Of a stretch of 64,000 nt of DNA, positions 38,225 through 46,558 are shown one piece after another (positions within the stretch are counted from its first letter, which is position 1; each line of letters opens with the position of its first letter). The translations under genes were made by a program, and so were the position numbers. Source of the stretch: Chloroflexota bacterium (GTDB lineage Bacteria; Chloroflexota; Dehalococcoidia; JACPQK01); NCBI GenBank assembly GCA_016190505.1, contig JACPQM010000046.1:78463-142462 (forward strand), in the 5' to 3' direction. The notes under the pieces are model-generated. The model was not told the origin of the DNA, ran no database searches, and saw only the letters and a list, made by a program, of their open reading frames with translations.

Positions 38225-39178
38225 CTAGACCGGGGTGAGGAGAGGCTGTTCCAGGGTGATGGTGCGGGTGGTCCGGCGCATGGTGTCGCGCAGGAACTTG
38301 GGCAGGCTGAAAATGCCCTGGTGCGCGATGCCATCATAGAAGCGGAGCTGGGAGGAGAGGCGCTCGGCCAACTGCCGGTCTACCTCCTCGGGCTGAAGTG
38401 GTTTCAGGGCAGGCGAGGCCACCACAAAGCCCCAGACAATGCCGAAGCAAGGCACCGACACCTGGTACCCAGAAGCAAAGGTATACACCTTGCGCATGGT
38501 GTTGTAGGTGGCGCAGAAGCGTGCCAGCTCCCGCCAGGCGGTGGAGCCGGCCTGGGTGACCACCACGCCCTCGGGGCTCAGCCTCCGCTTGATGAGCTGA
38601 TAGAACTCGCGGCTGTTGAGCCGCTGGGATGGACCGTCGGGCATGGGGTCGGTCAGGTCCAGGATGACCACATCGTACTTCTCCCGGCGTTTCTCCAGGT
38701 GCTCCCAGGCATCAGTGACCACCAGCTCGGCACGCGGGTCGTCAAAGGCGCCCTGGCTCATGCCCGGCAGGAAACGCCGGCACAGGTCCACGACCTCCCG
38801 GTCAATGTCCAGCATCGTGACGTGAGTAACTGAGCGGTGCCTCAGGACCTCGCGGAGGCTGGCCCCTTCGCCGCCGCCGGCGATCAGGACGTTCTGAGGC
38901 TGGGGATGGGCCAGCAGCGCGGGATGGACCAGGGCCTCGTGATAGATGAACTCGTCGGCCGTGGTGGACTGGACCTTGTCGTCCAGGATCAGGCACCGCC
39001 CGAAGAGGTCCGTGTCTATGACCTCGACCTTCTGGTAAGGGGTACGGCCAGAGTACACGATGGACTGGACCGAGAAACCCTGCCTCCAGCCAGGTATGAC
39101 GTCTTCCCAGTGCCACTGCTGACTGGCCTGGCTGTTTCCCTCGGCGCTATGTTTTGCGGGTCTATCGTCCGTATCCAA
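38225..39178 (-). CDS. speE: Spermidine synthase (polyamine aminopropyltransferase)
   Basis: 317 residues from TTG 39178, overlapping the speD end by 17 bp with GAGG upstream. The Rossmann methyltransferase-like fold carries YQKVEVIDTDLFGRCLILDD, the GGGEGASLRE nucleotide loop, VTMLDIDREVVDLC and VVILDLTDPMPDGPSQRLNS, the last two holding substrate-binding acidic residues. It transfers aminopropyl from decarboxylated AdoMet to putrescine or a related amine. It is co-transcribed with speD, which supplies decarboxylated AdoMet. Its C-terminus is slightly long for the family. Confidence 0.93.
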   Translation of the reverse strand: MDTDDRPAKHSAEGNSQASQQWHWEDVIPGWRQGFSVQSIVYSGRTPYQKVEVIDTDLFGRCLILDDKVQSTTADEFIYHEALVHPALLAHPQPQNVLIAGGGEGASLREVLRHRSVTHVTMLDIDREVVDLCRRFLPGMSQGAFDDPRAELVVTDAWEHLEKRREKYDVVILDLTDPMPDGPSQRLNSREFYQLIKRRLSPEGVVVTQAGSTAWRELARFCATYNTMRKVYTFASGYQVSVPCFGIVWGFVVASPALKPLQPEEVDRQLAERLSSQLRFYDGIAHQGIFSLPKFLRDTMRRTTRTITLEQPLLTPV

Positions 39179-39521
39179 AAATGCCTCGCTTTACTTCCAT
39201 GAGCCAGGGGTCGTGGGCGCCGAGCCGCTGAATAACCAGGGAAGCCGCATCCTCGGGGTTGAACTCGTCACCACAAGTAAAAATGTCTACTGCAGCGTAC
39301 TTGTGCTCGGGCCAAGTGTGAATACACAGGTGCGACTCGGCAATGATGACCACACCACTGATGCCGTGGGGCTGGAACCTGTGGAATGACTCTCCGACAA
39401 TGGTGGCCCCCACCTCCCTGGCGGCTGACAAGAGCGCGTCCCGCAACAGCTCGGTGTCGTCCAGCGTGCTGGGGTCGCAGTCCTTCAGCTCCAGCAGCAG
39501 GTGCTTGCCTAGTGCATTCAA
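39162..39521 (-). CDS. speD: S-adenosylmethionine decarboxylase proenzyme
   Basis: 119 residues from TTG 39521 behind AGGGAGGG. I reject ATG 39581 because a promoter (-10 at 39573-39578) overlaps it. ISGVVIIAESHLCIHTWPEH contains the Glu-Ser self-cleavage site that makes the pyruvoyl group, with His and Cys catalytic residues following (TCGD). This is the bacterial class 1B type. It feeds speE, the next gene. Confidence 0.93.
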   Translation of the reverse strand: MNALGKHLLLELKDCDPSTLDDTELLRDALLSAAREVGATIVGESFHRFQPHGISGVVIIAESHLCIHTWPEHKYAAVDIFTCGDEFNPEDAASLVIQRLGAHDPWLMEVKRGIFGYGR

Positions 39522-39572
39522 ATCGCCCTCCCTCCCGTTGAGATTGCCGGGTTTTTCCCGGACAACATGCCT

Positions 39573-39600
39573 ATTATACATTCAACCGGGCGCCAATCAA
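39573..39600 (-). promoter_or_regulatory. speD-speE promoter
   Basis: On the minus strand TTGATT (39600-39595), 16-bp spacer, TATAAT (39578-39573). Transcription would start near 39566, 45 bases before the speD TTG start, with its ribosome site in the leader. Confidence 0.6.
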
Positions 39601-39650
39601 TAGCAGCAAACGTTAGAGTCGCGTTTACCGACGGCGAACCGGACACATGA

Positions 39651-39685
39651 CGCCCCGAGGGCGACGGGCCGTCGCCCTCGGGGCG
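39651..39685. repeat. Perfect palindrome with 17-bp arms
   Basis: CGCCCCGAGGGCGACGG and its complement flank a single G. It lies between speD and the cupin genes and belongs to the GTAGGGGCG-like class by composition. Confidence 0.75.
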
Positions 39686-39707
39686 TGGGAGACATCTGGG
39701 CGTATGG

Positions 39708-40799
39708 CTATGCGCCCCTACGCGTCGCCCCGTACTCCGGGCAGTCCTCAAGCTGCTCCAGGCCGCAGGCCATGTCCATACCCAGGATGTCGTACCAGTT
39801 GGGCTCGGCCACAGCCAGCTTTGCTGGCTTCTGAGAGTCAGCGTTGAAGTGCTGGACGACCACGCCGCCCGCCTTGATGGGCAACATGATCATGTCCTCT
39901 TTCTCCCAATCGTAGCGCTTGCCGTCCACAACACTATAGCCCTGGCCATCAACAACGAAGTGGATACGCCCACCTTGCGTCTTCTGGGCGCCGGAGCGGC
40001 TCCCGTGAGGAATGTCGTGGGTCCAGAACAGAATCTGGCGAGCGGCCACGTCGGTGAAAGAGGGGTGAACAAACCAGCGATAGACCCCCATGCGGTTTGT
40101 CTCTAGCGGCTGGTGCTGGGCCTTAACTATCCAGCGCGCCTTGCTCATCTGGTCACGCCACTGGTTGCGCCGGAGGTAGAGATCATCCAGCAGGTCGGCC
40201 GGGCGCCCATCTATGTTGATGTCGTAGCCGGTCAGATGGGCGGACTCGGGAACGAAGTCGTCTGGCCGGTATAGCTCCGCTTTCCTTTCGCCCTTCCAGT
40301 CGGGGGAGTCCGTCATCTGGCGGGTCTCGTTGGCCGTGGCCTCCATGAAGGGCCAGAACATGAGCACCAGCAGGCCGCAGGGCTTCCCCGGGTCCAGGTT
40401 GAAGTGCTCGTGGACATTCTCGGTCCGGGTCACCGGCAGGATCTCCAGGTCGCCGACCTCCCAGTCGAGATTGACCTCGTTGTTCACCGTGCGCCCGCGC
40501 CCCTCGAGGGCGTACAGCAGGCGGCCACCTCCGCGGTGAGTATGCTTGCCGCGCCGGATGGCGCGCTGGTCAGTACGGGCGATTACCCAGCCAGGCACCG
40601 CCTGCTGTGCCCAGATCATAGGGTCGCTGTACGACCGCTGGTATCCCTGGCGGTTCTGCTGCCAGGGTATCTCCTCGGCCCGGAGCAGCACCTTGCCTTC
40701 GACCCGCCGGCGGGTCTGCACCTGCATCCACTGCAACAGGTTGTCGTAGCGGTCTTCCTGGGGTTCTCTTTCCCTGGTCCGCTCGAGTTCGCGTTCCAC
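39708..40799 (-). CDS. Bicupin protein, copy 1
   Basis: 363 residues from GTG 40799 (GGAGGG upstream). Two cupin barrels: the first with RRGKHTHRGGGRLLYALEGR then WEVGDLEILPV and EHFNLD, the second with GRIHFVVDGQGYSVVDGKRY then WEKEDMIMLPI and VVQHFNAD. The histidines at HTH and HFN could bind one metal; the second barrel lacks a clear HxH. The architecture recalls gentisate dioxygenase-like bicupins. The 363-residue neighbour is a close paralogue. Substrate unknown. Confidence 0.8.
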   Translation of the reverse strand: MERELERTREREPQEDRYDNLLQWMQVQTRRRVEGKVLLRAEEIPWQQNRQGYQRSYSDPMIWAQQAVPGWVIARTDQRAIRRGKHTHRGGGRLLYALEGRGRTVNNEVNLDWEVGDLEILPVTRTENVHEHFNLDPGKPCGLLVLMFWPFMEATANETRQMTDSPDWKGERKAELYRPDDFVPESAHLTGYDINIDGRPADLLDDLYLRRNQWRDQMSKARWIVKAQHQPLETNRMGVYRWFVHPSFTDVAARQILFWTHDIPHGSRSGAQKTQGGRIHFVVDGQGYSVVDGKRYDWEKEDMIMLPIKAGGVVVQHFNADSQKPAKLAVAEPNWYDILGMDMACGLEQLEDCPEYGATRRGA

Positions 40800-40821
40800 T
40801 TCTTGCCAACCCTCCTTCGGC

Positions 40822-41913
40822 CTACGCCCTGGCCTTCTTCAGCGCCTTGTACTCCGGGCAGTCTTCTATTTGCTCGAAGCCCGCGGCCATGTCCACGCCC
40901 AGGATGTCATACCAGTTGGGCTCGCACACCGCCAGGCGCACGGTCTCGTCGCCATCATTGAAATGCTGGACCAGTACCCCACCGGTCTTGATAGGCAGCA
41001 TCAGCAGATCGCCGGGCTCCCAATCGTAGCGTTTGTCATCGAGCAGGCTATGGCCTCTCCCCTGCACGACGTAGTTCAAACGCCCACCCTGATGTTTCTG
41101 GACGCCCGAGCGGCTCCCCGGCGGGATCTCGTGAGTCCAGAAGAGGATATGCCTGGCCACCACGTCGGTGAACGCGGGGTGGACGTACCACCGGTAGATC
41201 CCCATGCGGTTAGTCTCCTGGGGCTGCTGGGTCTCTTTGACCACCCAGCGGGCATTGGCTATCTGCTGGCGCCACCGGTTGCGCCTCAGAAACAGGTCGT
41301 CCAGCAGGTCAGCAGGCTTGCGCCCCAGCTTGACCTCATACCCCTTGAGCGCGGCCGCCTCGGGGACGAAGTCGTCCGGGCGGTAGACCTCGTCGTTGCG
41401 AGGTCCCTTCCAGTCGGGGGAGTCGGTCAACTGGCGCGTCTCGTAGGCCACGATCCCCATGAAGGGCCAGTACCCGATGACGAACATCCCGCAGTCATGG
41501 CCCGGGTCGAGGTTGTAGTGCCCGTGCTTGTTCTCGAAGGGGGTGACCGGAAGGATCTCCAGGTCGCCTCTCTCCCAGTCCAGGCGGACGTCGTTGTTTA
41601 CTGTGTAGCCGCGGCCATCTAGCACGTAGAGCATACGGCCGCCCCCCTTGTGGGTGTGCATGCCCCGCTGAAGCACCCTCTGGTTGGTGACACTGATCAT
41701 CCAGCCCGGGACAGACATCTCGTGCCAGTTCATGCCGTTCATGTACTGCTTGCCGTAGCCATGCCGGCTCTGCTTCCAGGGCACCTCTTCGCCCTTGATC
41801 AGGACCTTCCCCGCAGACCGCTCTTTGGTCCTGTCCATCATCCACTTGTAGTTGAGGTCGTAGATGTCCAGCTCCGGACCCTTCTCCTTGAGACGCTCTA
41901 GCTCCCTCTGCAT
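40822..41913 (-). CDS. Bicupin protein, copy 2
   Basis: 363 residues from ATG 41913 (AGAGGAGG upstream; a TTG at 41937 is less likely). It aligns along its whole length with copy 1 (QRGMHTHKGGGRMLYVLDGR, WERGDLEILPV, GHYNLDPG; RLNYVVQGRGHSLLDDKRYD). The two genes are 22 bp apart, the same length, and clearly a tandem duplication with divergence, suggesting a hetero-oligomer or two related substrates. Confidence 0.8.
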   Translation of the reverse strand: MQRELERLKEKGPELDIYDLNYKWMMDRTKERSAGKVLIKGEEVPWKQSRHGYGKQYMNGMNWHEMSVPGWMISVTNQRVLQRGMHTHKGGGRMLYVLDGRGYTVNNDVRLDWERGDLEILPVTPFENKHGHYNLDPGHDCGMFVIGYWPFMGIVAYETRQLTDSPDWKGPRNDEVYRPDDFVPEAAALKGYEVKLGRKPADLLDDLFLRRNRWRQQIANARWVVKETQQPQETNRMGIYRWYVHPAFTDVVARHILFWTHEIPPGSRSGVQKHQGGRLNYVVQGRGHSLLDDKRYDWEPGDLLMLPIKTGGVLVQHFNDGDETVRLAVCEPNWYDILGVDMAAGFEQIEDCPEYKALKKARA

Positions 41914-42043
41914 GTGGGTGTTACCTCCTCTTGACAACTTCCCTTGAATAACGATGGCGCATGCCCGGCCACTGCCCAGGCTCCGCCGGAAGAAACAAGT
42001 TGCATTCTAAGGAGACCATACCAGGGTGTCAACAGCTTCGTCC

Positions 42044-42073
42044 TTGACTGGGTTCGAAGACAGCACCTATAAT
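42044..42073 (+). promoter_or_regulatory. Promoter upstream of the methylthiotransferase gene
   Basis: TTGACT (42044-42049), 18-bp spacer, TATAAT (42068-42073), about 40 bp ahead of the TTG start. Confidence 0.55.
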
Positions 42074-42114
42074 GCCTGCGGCTGCCATATGAGCCTGACA
42101 ACCGCACGTTCCCG

Positions 42115-43185
42115 TTGAGCACACCAAGCGTAGCTATCGCCACCCTGGGTTGCCGGCTGAACCAGGCCGAGGCCGAGGCATGGGCCATTTCGCTGGCCCT
42201 GGCCGGCTACCGGGTGGTGGACTTCGGCCCGGGCGCCGACGCCTACGTGGTGCACACCTGCACCGTGACCCACGTGGCCGACCGCAAGTCCCGCCAGCGC
42301 CTGTACCAGGCCGGCCGGTACCGCCCAGGTGCGGTCCTGGCCGCAGGCTGCCTGGTCCGCCGCTGTCCGGAAGAGGCGGCCCGAGCCGGGGCATGCCTGG
42401 CTCCCGCTAGCCCCCATGATATTGTGGAACGGGTGCGTGCCATGGCGCCGACCCCTGGGGCGCCCGCCCCGAATGCGTGGCCGGCCAGGGGCCAGGCGCA
42501 GGTCAAGATACAGGAGGGCTGCTCCCTGCGCTGCACCTACTGCATAATCCCCCGAGTGCGGGGCCGCCCTCGCAGCCGGCCGGTCCAGGAAATACTGGCT
42601 GACGTGAGACAGCGGAAGGAGCTGGGCTACCGGGAAGTGGTGCTCACCGGCACCTTGCTGGGGACCTACGGGCGGGACCTTGTCCCCACGTATCGGGATG
42701 GCCTGAGGGACCTGGTTGCCGCGCTGCTCAGCGTCAGCGAGGGGCCAAAGCTGCGCGTTTCCTCGCTCCAGCCCCAGGACCTCGGCCCCGCACTGGTGTC
42801 GCTCTGGGGCTCGGGAAGGCTGGTGCCCCGCTTCCACCTGCCCCTGCAAAGCGGCAGCGACTCAGTGCTGAGTCGCATGCGCCGGCCCTACACCGCCGCG
42901 TCTTTCCGGGAGGCCGTGGTCCGGCTGCGCGACGCTGTGCCTGAGGCCACCGTCACCACAGATCTGCTGGTGGGCTTCCCGGGGGAGACTGAAAGCGAGT
43001 TCGAGGAAAGCCTGGCGCTGTGCCGCAGGATCGGGTTCGCCCGCATCCACGTGTTCCCTTACTCACCCAGGCCGGGCACGGCGGCCGCCTGCTTCCCGGA
43101 CCAGGTGCCCCAGCCGGTGATCGAGGAACGCTGCCGCCGGGCCCGCGCGCTGGTGCCCGCTGGCCCACCCGACGTGGAGGATTGA
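42115..43185 (+). CDS. MtaB-like tRNA methylthiotransferase (radical SAM), short form
   Basis: 356 residues from TTG 42115. The N-terminal UPF0004 domain has TLGCRLNQAEAEA, VVHTCTVTHVADRKSRQ and LAAGCLVRR, supplying three cysteines for one cluster. The radical SAM motif is CSLRCTYCIIPRVRGRPRSR. LPLQSGSDSVLSRM and DLLVGFPGETESEFEESL follow. This pattern matches MtaB, which makes ms2t6A at tRNA position 37. The C-terminal TRAM domain seen in most members is missing: the protein stops soon after the barrel. It is followed by an AmaP-like gene 9 bp downstream. Confidence 0.88.
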   Translation: MSTPSVAIATLGCRLNQAEAEAWAISLALAGYRVVDFGPGADAYVVHTCTVTHVADRKSRQRLYQAGRYRPGAVLAAGCLVRRCPEEAARAGACLAPASPHDIVERVRAMAPTPGAPAPNAWPARGQAQVKIQEGCSLRCTYCIIPRVRGRPRSRPVQEILADVRQRKELGYREVVLTGTLLGTYGRDLVPTYRDGLRDLVAALLSVSEGPKLRVSSLQPQDLGPALVSLWGSGRLVPRFHLPLQSGSDSVLSRMRRPYTAASFREAVVRLRDAVPEATVTTDLLVGFPGETESEFEESLALCRRIGFARIHVFPYSPRPGTAAACFPDQVPQPVIEERCRRARALVPAGPPDVED

Positions 43186-43194
43186 GGAGAAAGC

Positions 43195-43770
43195 ATGGAC
43201 TCGTTCAACAGGACATTGCTGGTCGGGCTGGCCGCGCTGGGCGCGGTGCTATGGCTGGTAGCCATGGTGGTGGCCCTGTTCTTCTTTCCCGGCGCGGCGG
43301 GCCTGGCGGGGGAAATCGTGGCCTTCATGGCCGACAACACCGGGCTCTATCTGCGGCTCATGTTCGCCGCTGTCTTCGCCGTGCTGGCGCTGGTATCCGT
43401 GCTGATTGTGCTGGTGGCCTATTCACCACCTCAGTCCACTCGGGCGGTGGCCCTGCCCCGGGTGCCCGGGGGCATCGCCCTACTGTCACCGGAGGCCATT
43501 GCCCAATACGTGGGCCTGGGCCTGGCTGACCTGCCCGGGGTGGCCCGGGTCCAGCCCCAGGTCAAGCCTCACGGCCAGGCGATGGATGTCTCCGTCGAGG
43601 TACACACCCTGCCTGGAGTGGACCTGGTGAACAAGACCGCGCAGGTCCATGAGCGGGTGCGACGGACGGTGACCCAGGAGCTGGGCCTGGCCCTGGGCCG
43701 CCTACAGGTCTTTTACCAGCTCGACATGTCGCCACCCCCCGAAGCGAACCCACCGCCCGCCACAAGCTAG
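43195..43770 (+). CDS. AmaP-like alkaline shock (Asp23) membrane-anchor protein
   Basis: 191 residues with two membrane helices (VGLAALGAVLWLVAMVVALF and MFAAVFAVLALVSVLIVLVA) followed by an Asp23-like domain: GGIALLSPEAIAQYVGLGLA, VSVEVHTLPGVDLVNKTAQV, RVRRTVTQELGLALGRLQVF. This is the architecture of AmaP, which docks Asp23 at the membrane in cell-envelope stress. No asp23 gene lies next to it. Confidence 0.8.
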   Translation: MDSFNRTLLVGLAALGAVLWLVAMVVALFFFPGAAGLAGEIVAFMADNTGLYLRLMFAAVFAVLALVSVLIVLVAYSPPQSTRAVALPRVPGGIALLSPEAIAQYVGLGLADLPGVARVQPQVKPHGQAMDVSVEVHTLPGVDLVNKTAQVHERVRRTVTQELGLALGRLQVFYQLDMSPPPEANPPPATS

Positions 43771-43900
43771 GGTACGACCAAGGCACAGCATCCGAAGCTT
43801 TGGCAAAGGGCGTGCCTCAGATAGCGGCATTCTCACGGTTTGTACGCGGCCACTCTTGTAAACATCCAGTCCTAATGTTAACCTGATACGTGGGGAACGT

Positions 43901-44422
43901 ATGCAAGTTGTACCCGATGCTTCACCGTTGATCGCCTTGAGCAAGATGGAGCGGGTATTCCTGTTGGCCAAGCTGTATGGTGAAGTGGTGGTGACCCCAG
44001 AGGTCTGGGAGGAAGCGGTCACCAAAGGCAAGGCGATGGGAGCAAGGGATGCGGCTTATCTTGAACAGTCGGCGCGGCAACACGCGTTCGTCAGGGCGAG
44101 GCTCACAGCACGGGAAAGGGAGATCGTGGAGCGCATTCGGGATGACGCCGAACTCGGGCTGGGGGAAGCCGAGGTGCTGGCCGTAGCGGAAAACCGTAAC
44201 GCCCTGGCCGTGCTGGACGAGAAAGCGGCCAGAGCCGTCGCCGTGGGCTTAGGCGTCGCCCACACCGGCACGGCAGGACTGCTTTTTGAAGCCGCCGCGC
44301 GGAGACTGGTAGACTATGAGGAACTAGTAGAGCTTCTGGAACAGCTTGCGAGGGTGGCCTGGGTATCTCCGGAGCTGCTGGCAAGGGTGCTGAAGCGGGC
44401 CAAGGAGATTGGGAAGCAATGA
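43901..44422 (+). CDS. DUF3368 PIN-like toxin (intact)
   Basis: 173 residues from ATG 43901 behind GGGGAACGT. VVPDASPLIALSKMERVFLL is the diagnostic DUF3368 start with the first PIN Asp; GLGEAEVLAVAENRNALAVL DEKAAR-type residues follow, with the second and third acidic positions (ELGLGEAEV, LAVLDEKAAR). It overlaps the UPF0175 antitoxin gene by 4 bp (ATGA). DUF3368-UPF0175 is a known pair; here both partners look complete, with toxin first. Confidence 0.87.
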   Translation: MQVVPDASPLIALSKMERVFLLAKLYGEVVVTPEVWEEAVTKGKAMGARDAAYLEQSARQHAFVRARLTAREREIVERIRDDAELGLGEAEVLAVAENRNALAVLDEKAARAVAVGLGVAHTGTAGLLFEAAARRLVDYEELVELLEQLARVAWVSPELLARVLKRAKEIGKQ

Positions 44423-44742
44423 AGAAAGACCAGCTAATAGCCTCAAGAGTCCCACCGGACCTGGTGGAGGACCTCCAACGGATAGAGGAAGTTGAGCACT
44501 TGGACAGGTCCACCGCAGTGCGTCGCCTGCTTTACTCAGCAATCCGACAGTGGAGAATGGACTACGCGACCAGGCAGTACCGGGAAAACAGGATGACGCT
44601 CGCCAGAGCCGCCGAGGAAGCCAGAGTGTCTGTCAGGGAAATGATGGACCACCTGCGGCAGACAAAAGTGCCGATGCAATACGACGTTGAGGACTTCGAA
44701 GACGACCTGAAAGGCATCTACGCCAGGCTGGGAAGGCCGTAG
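44419..44742 (+). CDS. UPF0175 family antitoxin (intact)
   Basis: 107 residues from ATG 44419. A ribbon-helix-helix-like N-terminus (LIASRVPPDLVEDLQRIEEV, LDRSTAVRRLLYSAI) is followed by UPF0175 signature WRMDYATRQYRENRMTLARA and AEEARVSVREMMDHL. It is translationally coupled to the DUF3368 toxin and presumably represses the operon. Confidence 0.87.
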   Translation: MKKDQLIASRVPPDLVEDLQRIEEVEHLDRSTAVRRLLYSAIRQWRMDYATRQYRENRMTLARAAEEARVSVREMMDHLRQTKVPMQYDVEDFEDDLKGIYARLGRP

Positions 44743-44818
44743 CCGGCAATCCGCCACCCATCAGGTTCGCCGGGATTGGACGGCCCCCGACGCAATCCAT
44801 GGCGCCGCCACCCCACCC

Positions 44819-44843
44819 AGGGCGCAATGAATTTCGCCCCTAC
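44819..44843. repeat. Half-diverged GTAGGGGCG-family palindrome
   Basis: GGGCGCAATG/AATTTCGCCCCTAC. It provides the stop codon (44842-44840) of the selenoprotein gene. A sister copy with the same GCGCAATGAATT core is at 61149-61180. Confidence 0.65.
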
Positions 44844-45451
44844 GCCTGCGCGCGGCGCAGCGTCTCGATGACCTGGCGATAGTAGGCGGTGGGCACGGCC
44901 CCCTGGAGCGGGTAGCCGTCAGGAAACACGGCCAAGGGGATACCGAACCCGTTGAAGTCGCGGAGGAACTCACGGAACTCGGTAGCCACGGCGGCGCGCC
45001 CCTGGCCGCTGTCCATGTCGGCCCAGAAGCGGGCCTCGTCCAGGTCCACCTCCCGGGCCACCTGTTCCAGCACCTCTCGACTGGCGATGTTCTGGCCCTG
45101 CTCGAAATAGGCCCGGAACAGGGCCTTGTGCATGCGCTCGAAGACGTCTTCGCCCTGCATCTGGGCACACTTACCCGCCTGGAGGGCCGGCAGACTGGAT
45201 GCGGGGTATTCCGCAGGTGGTTCGAGGCTGAAGGCGATGCGCGGCTCCTCGGCCCGGGCCCGCATGCGGCCTTCGATGCTATGGCGGCTGGGGCGCGCCA
45301 GCGTCTCCCCCAGGCGCAAGGGCATGCTTCTCCACGAAAGCGTCACCTGGCCGCCGAATTCCTTACGGATGTCCTCTAGCCGCACCGCGGCTACGTAGCA
45401 CCAGGGTCAGAGGTAGTCGGAATAGACCACAATCTCGATGCTGTCGCTCAT
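44840..45451 (-). CDS. DsbA/FrnE-family thiol oxidoreductase, probable selenoprotein (UGA at codon 15)
   Basis: ATG 45451 opens MSDSIEIVVYSDYL, then TGA at 45409-45407, then PWCYVAAVRLEDIRKEFGG and an uninterrupted 188-codon frame. The UGA sits exactly where FrnE/2-hydroxychromene-2-carboxylate isomerase-like proteins have the first Cys of CPWC, giving U-P-W-C. Reading through yields 203 residues, the usual family length. Later blocks also match: FEAYFEQGQNIA-like RAYFEQGQNIASREVLEQVA and NGFGIPLAVFPDGYPLQGAV with the cis-Pro region. A 7-bp hairpin (TAGCCGC-GGT-GCGGCTA) begins 13 bases after the UGA, as expected for a bacterial SECIS. Without recoding the gene would be broken. The GTG at 45385 is not a real start. 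Confidence 0.85.
45377..45393 (-). promoter_or_regulatory. Candidate bacterial SECIS hairpin
   Basis: On the minus strand TAGCCGC-GGT-GCGGCTA forms a perfect 7-bp stem with a 3-base loop starting with G. The loop begins 21 bases after the in-frame UGA (45409-45407), within the usual range for SelB-binding elements. Confidence 0.7.
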
Positions 45452-45572
45452 CTCGCCGCCTTGCGCACCACAATAGCAGGCCGGTGGGCAACAGTCAATG
45501 AGGGCGATGCTTCGGGCATCGGGGCCAGCCCTGGCCCTCATGGCCATGACACCTCGGAGGTTGGCGTACAAC

Positions 45573-45606
45573 GTAGGGGCGCCCCGATGCATCGGGGCGC
45601 CCCTAC
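45573..45606. repeat. 34-bp perfect palindrome of the GTAGGGGCG family
   Basis: Arms GTAGGGGCGCCCCGATG and complement, between the selenoprotein gene and ctaB. A half copy lies at 49954-49976. Confidence 0.85.
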
Positions 45607-45657
45607 CGGGCGGGTGCTGAGGGACGGTGTTGTTGATGACGATAATCCCTCCACCCA

Positions 45658-46554
45658 TCATAGCAACGAGTCAGCCATCATGGCCGCAAAGAGCACGGCG
45701 AGGTAGACGTTCGAGCCCAGGAACACCACCCGGGCCCGCTTCCGGCCGGGGGCGATGTTCAACCAGGTCACCAGCCCGATCAGGCCAATACCGGCCAGGG
45801 CTGCCGTCCCCATATACACGTCACCCATCACCCCCCTGAGGCCAATCAGGCTTACCGCCACGGTCAGCACGCCGTGGAGGCTGGCCCACCGGGCGGTAGC
45901 CCGTTCCCCCACTACCACAGGCAGCATGGGGACCCCCGCCCGGGCGTACTCCTCCCGGTGGACAATGGCAAAGCTCCAGAAGTGGACCGGCGTCCACAGG
46001 AAGACCACCAGGCCCATGGCCAGGGCCGTGACACTGACTCCACCGGTAACCGCTGCCCACCCGGCCAGCACTGCCAGGCTCCCCGACGCGCCGCCAATGA
46101 CGATGTTCCAGGGCGTGCGCCGCTTGAGCCACCAGGTGTACACCACCACGTAGGCGAAGGCGCCCAGCATTATGAATAGCGTGGTCAGCCCGTTTATCGC
46201 CAGGGATAGGGCCAGAGCGAGGGCCAACAGGGCCAGGCCCATGGTCAGCGCCCGGCCCGGACTGACCCGGCCTGAGGGCAGCGGCCGGCGCCGGGTGCGC
46301 GCCATCACGCTATCTATGTCCTGCTCCAGGTAATGGTTCAACGCCCCCGCTCCGGCGCAGGCGATGCCTCCGGCCAGGGATACCAGGACCACTTCGCGCC
46401 AGGCTCCCGGCCCTGCCACTACTGCCGCCGTGGCTGCCACAAATACCAGAAGCAGGCCAACCCCGGGCTTGGTCAGGCGTACGTAGTCCCGCAGGCCGGG
46501 GCTGGACACTGCGCCCGCAAGCTCGGCGCGAACCGGGGCCACAACGCTTCTCAT
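45658..46554 (-). CDS. ctaB: Protoheme IX farnesyltransferase (heme O synthase)
   Basis: 298 residues from ATG 46554, four bases after the SCO stop. UbiA prenyltransferase motifs: LNHYLEQDIDSVMARTRRRP (first Asp-rich NxxxDxxxD) and the second loop near WTPVHFWSFAIVHREEYARA. About nine membrane helices. It attaches farnesyl to heme B, making heme O for the adjacent heme-copper enzyme. It is the last gene of the six-gene oxidase operon. Confidence 0.93.
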   Translation of the reverse strand: MRSVVAPVRAELAGAVSSPGLRDYVRLTKPGVGLLLVFVAATAAVVAGPGAWREVVLVSLAGGIACAGAGALNHYLEQDIDSVMARTRRRPLPSGRVSPGRALTMGLALLALALALSLAINGLTTLFIMLGAFAYVVVYTWWLKRRTPWNIVIGGASGSLAVLAGWAAVTGGVSVTALAMGLVVFLWTPVHFWSFAIVHREEYARAGVPMLPVVVGERATARWASLHGVLTVAVSLIGLRGVMGDVYMGTAALAGIGLIGLVTWLNIAPGRKRARVVFLGSNVYLAVLFAAMMADSLL

Positions 46555-46558
46555 GCCC

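Noticed and set aside
45385..45385. GTG 45385 as the start of the DsbA-like gene
   Set aside because: It would remove the active-site motif and the first strand of the thioredoxin fold; reading through the UGA restores both.
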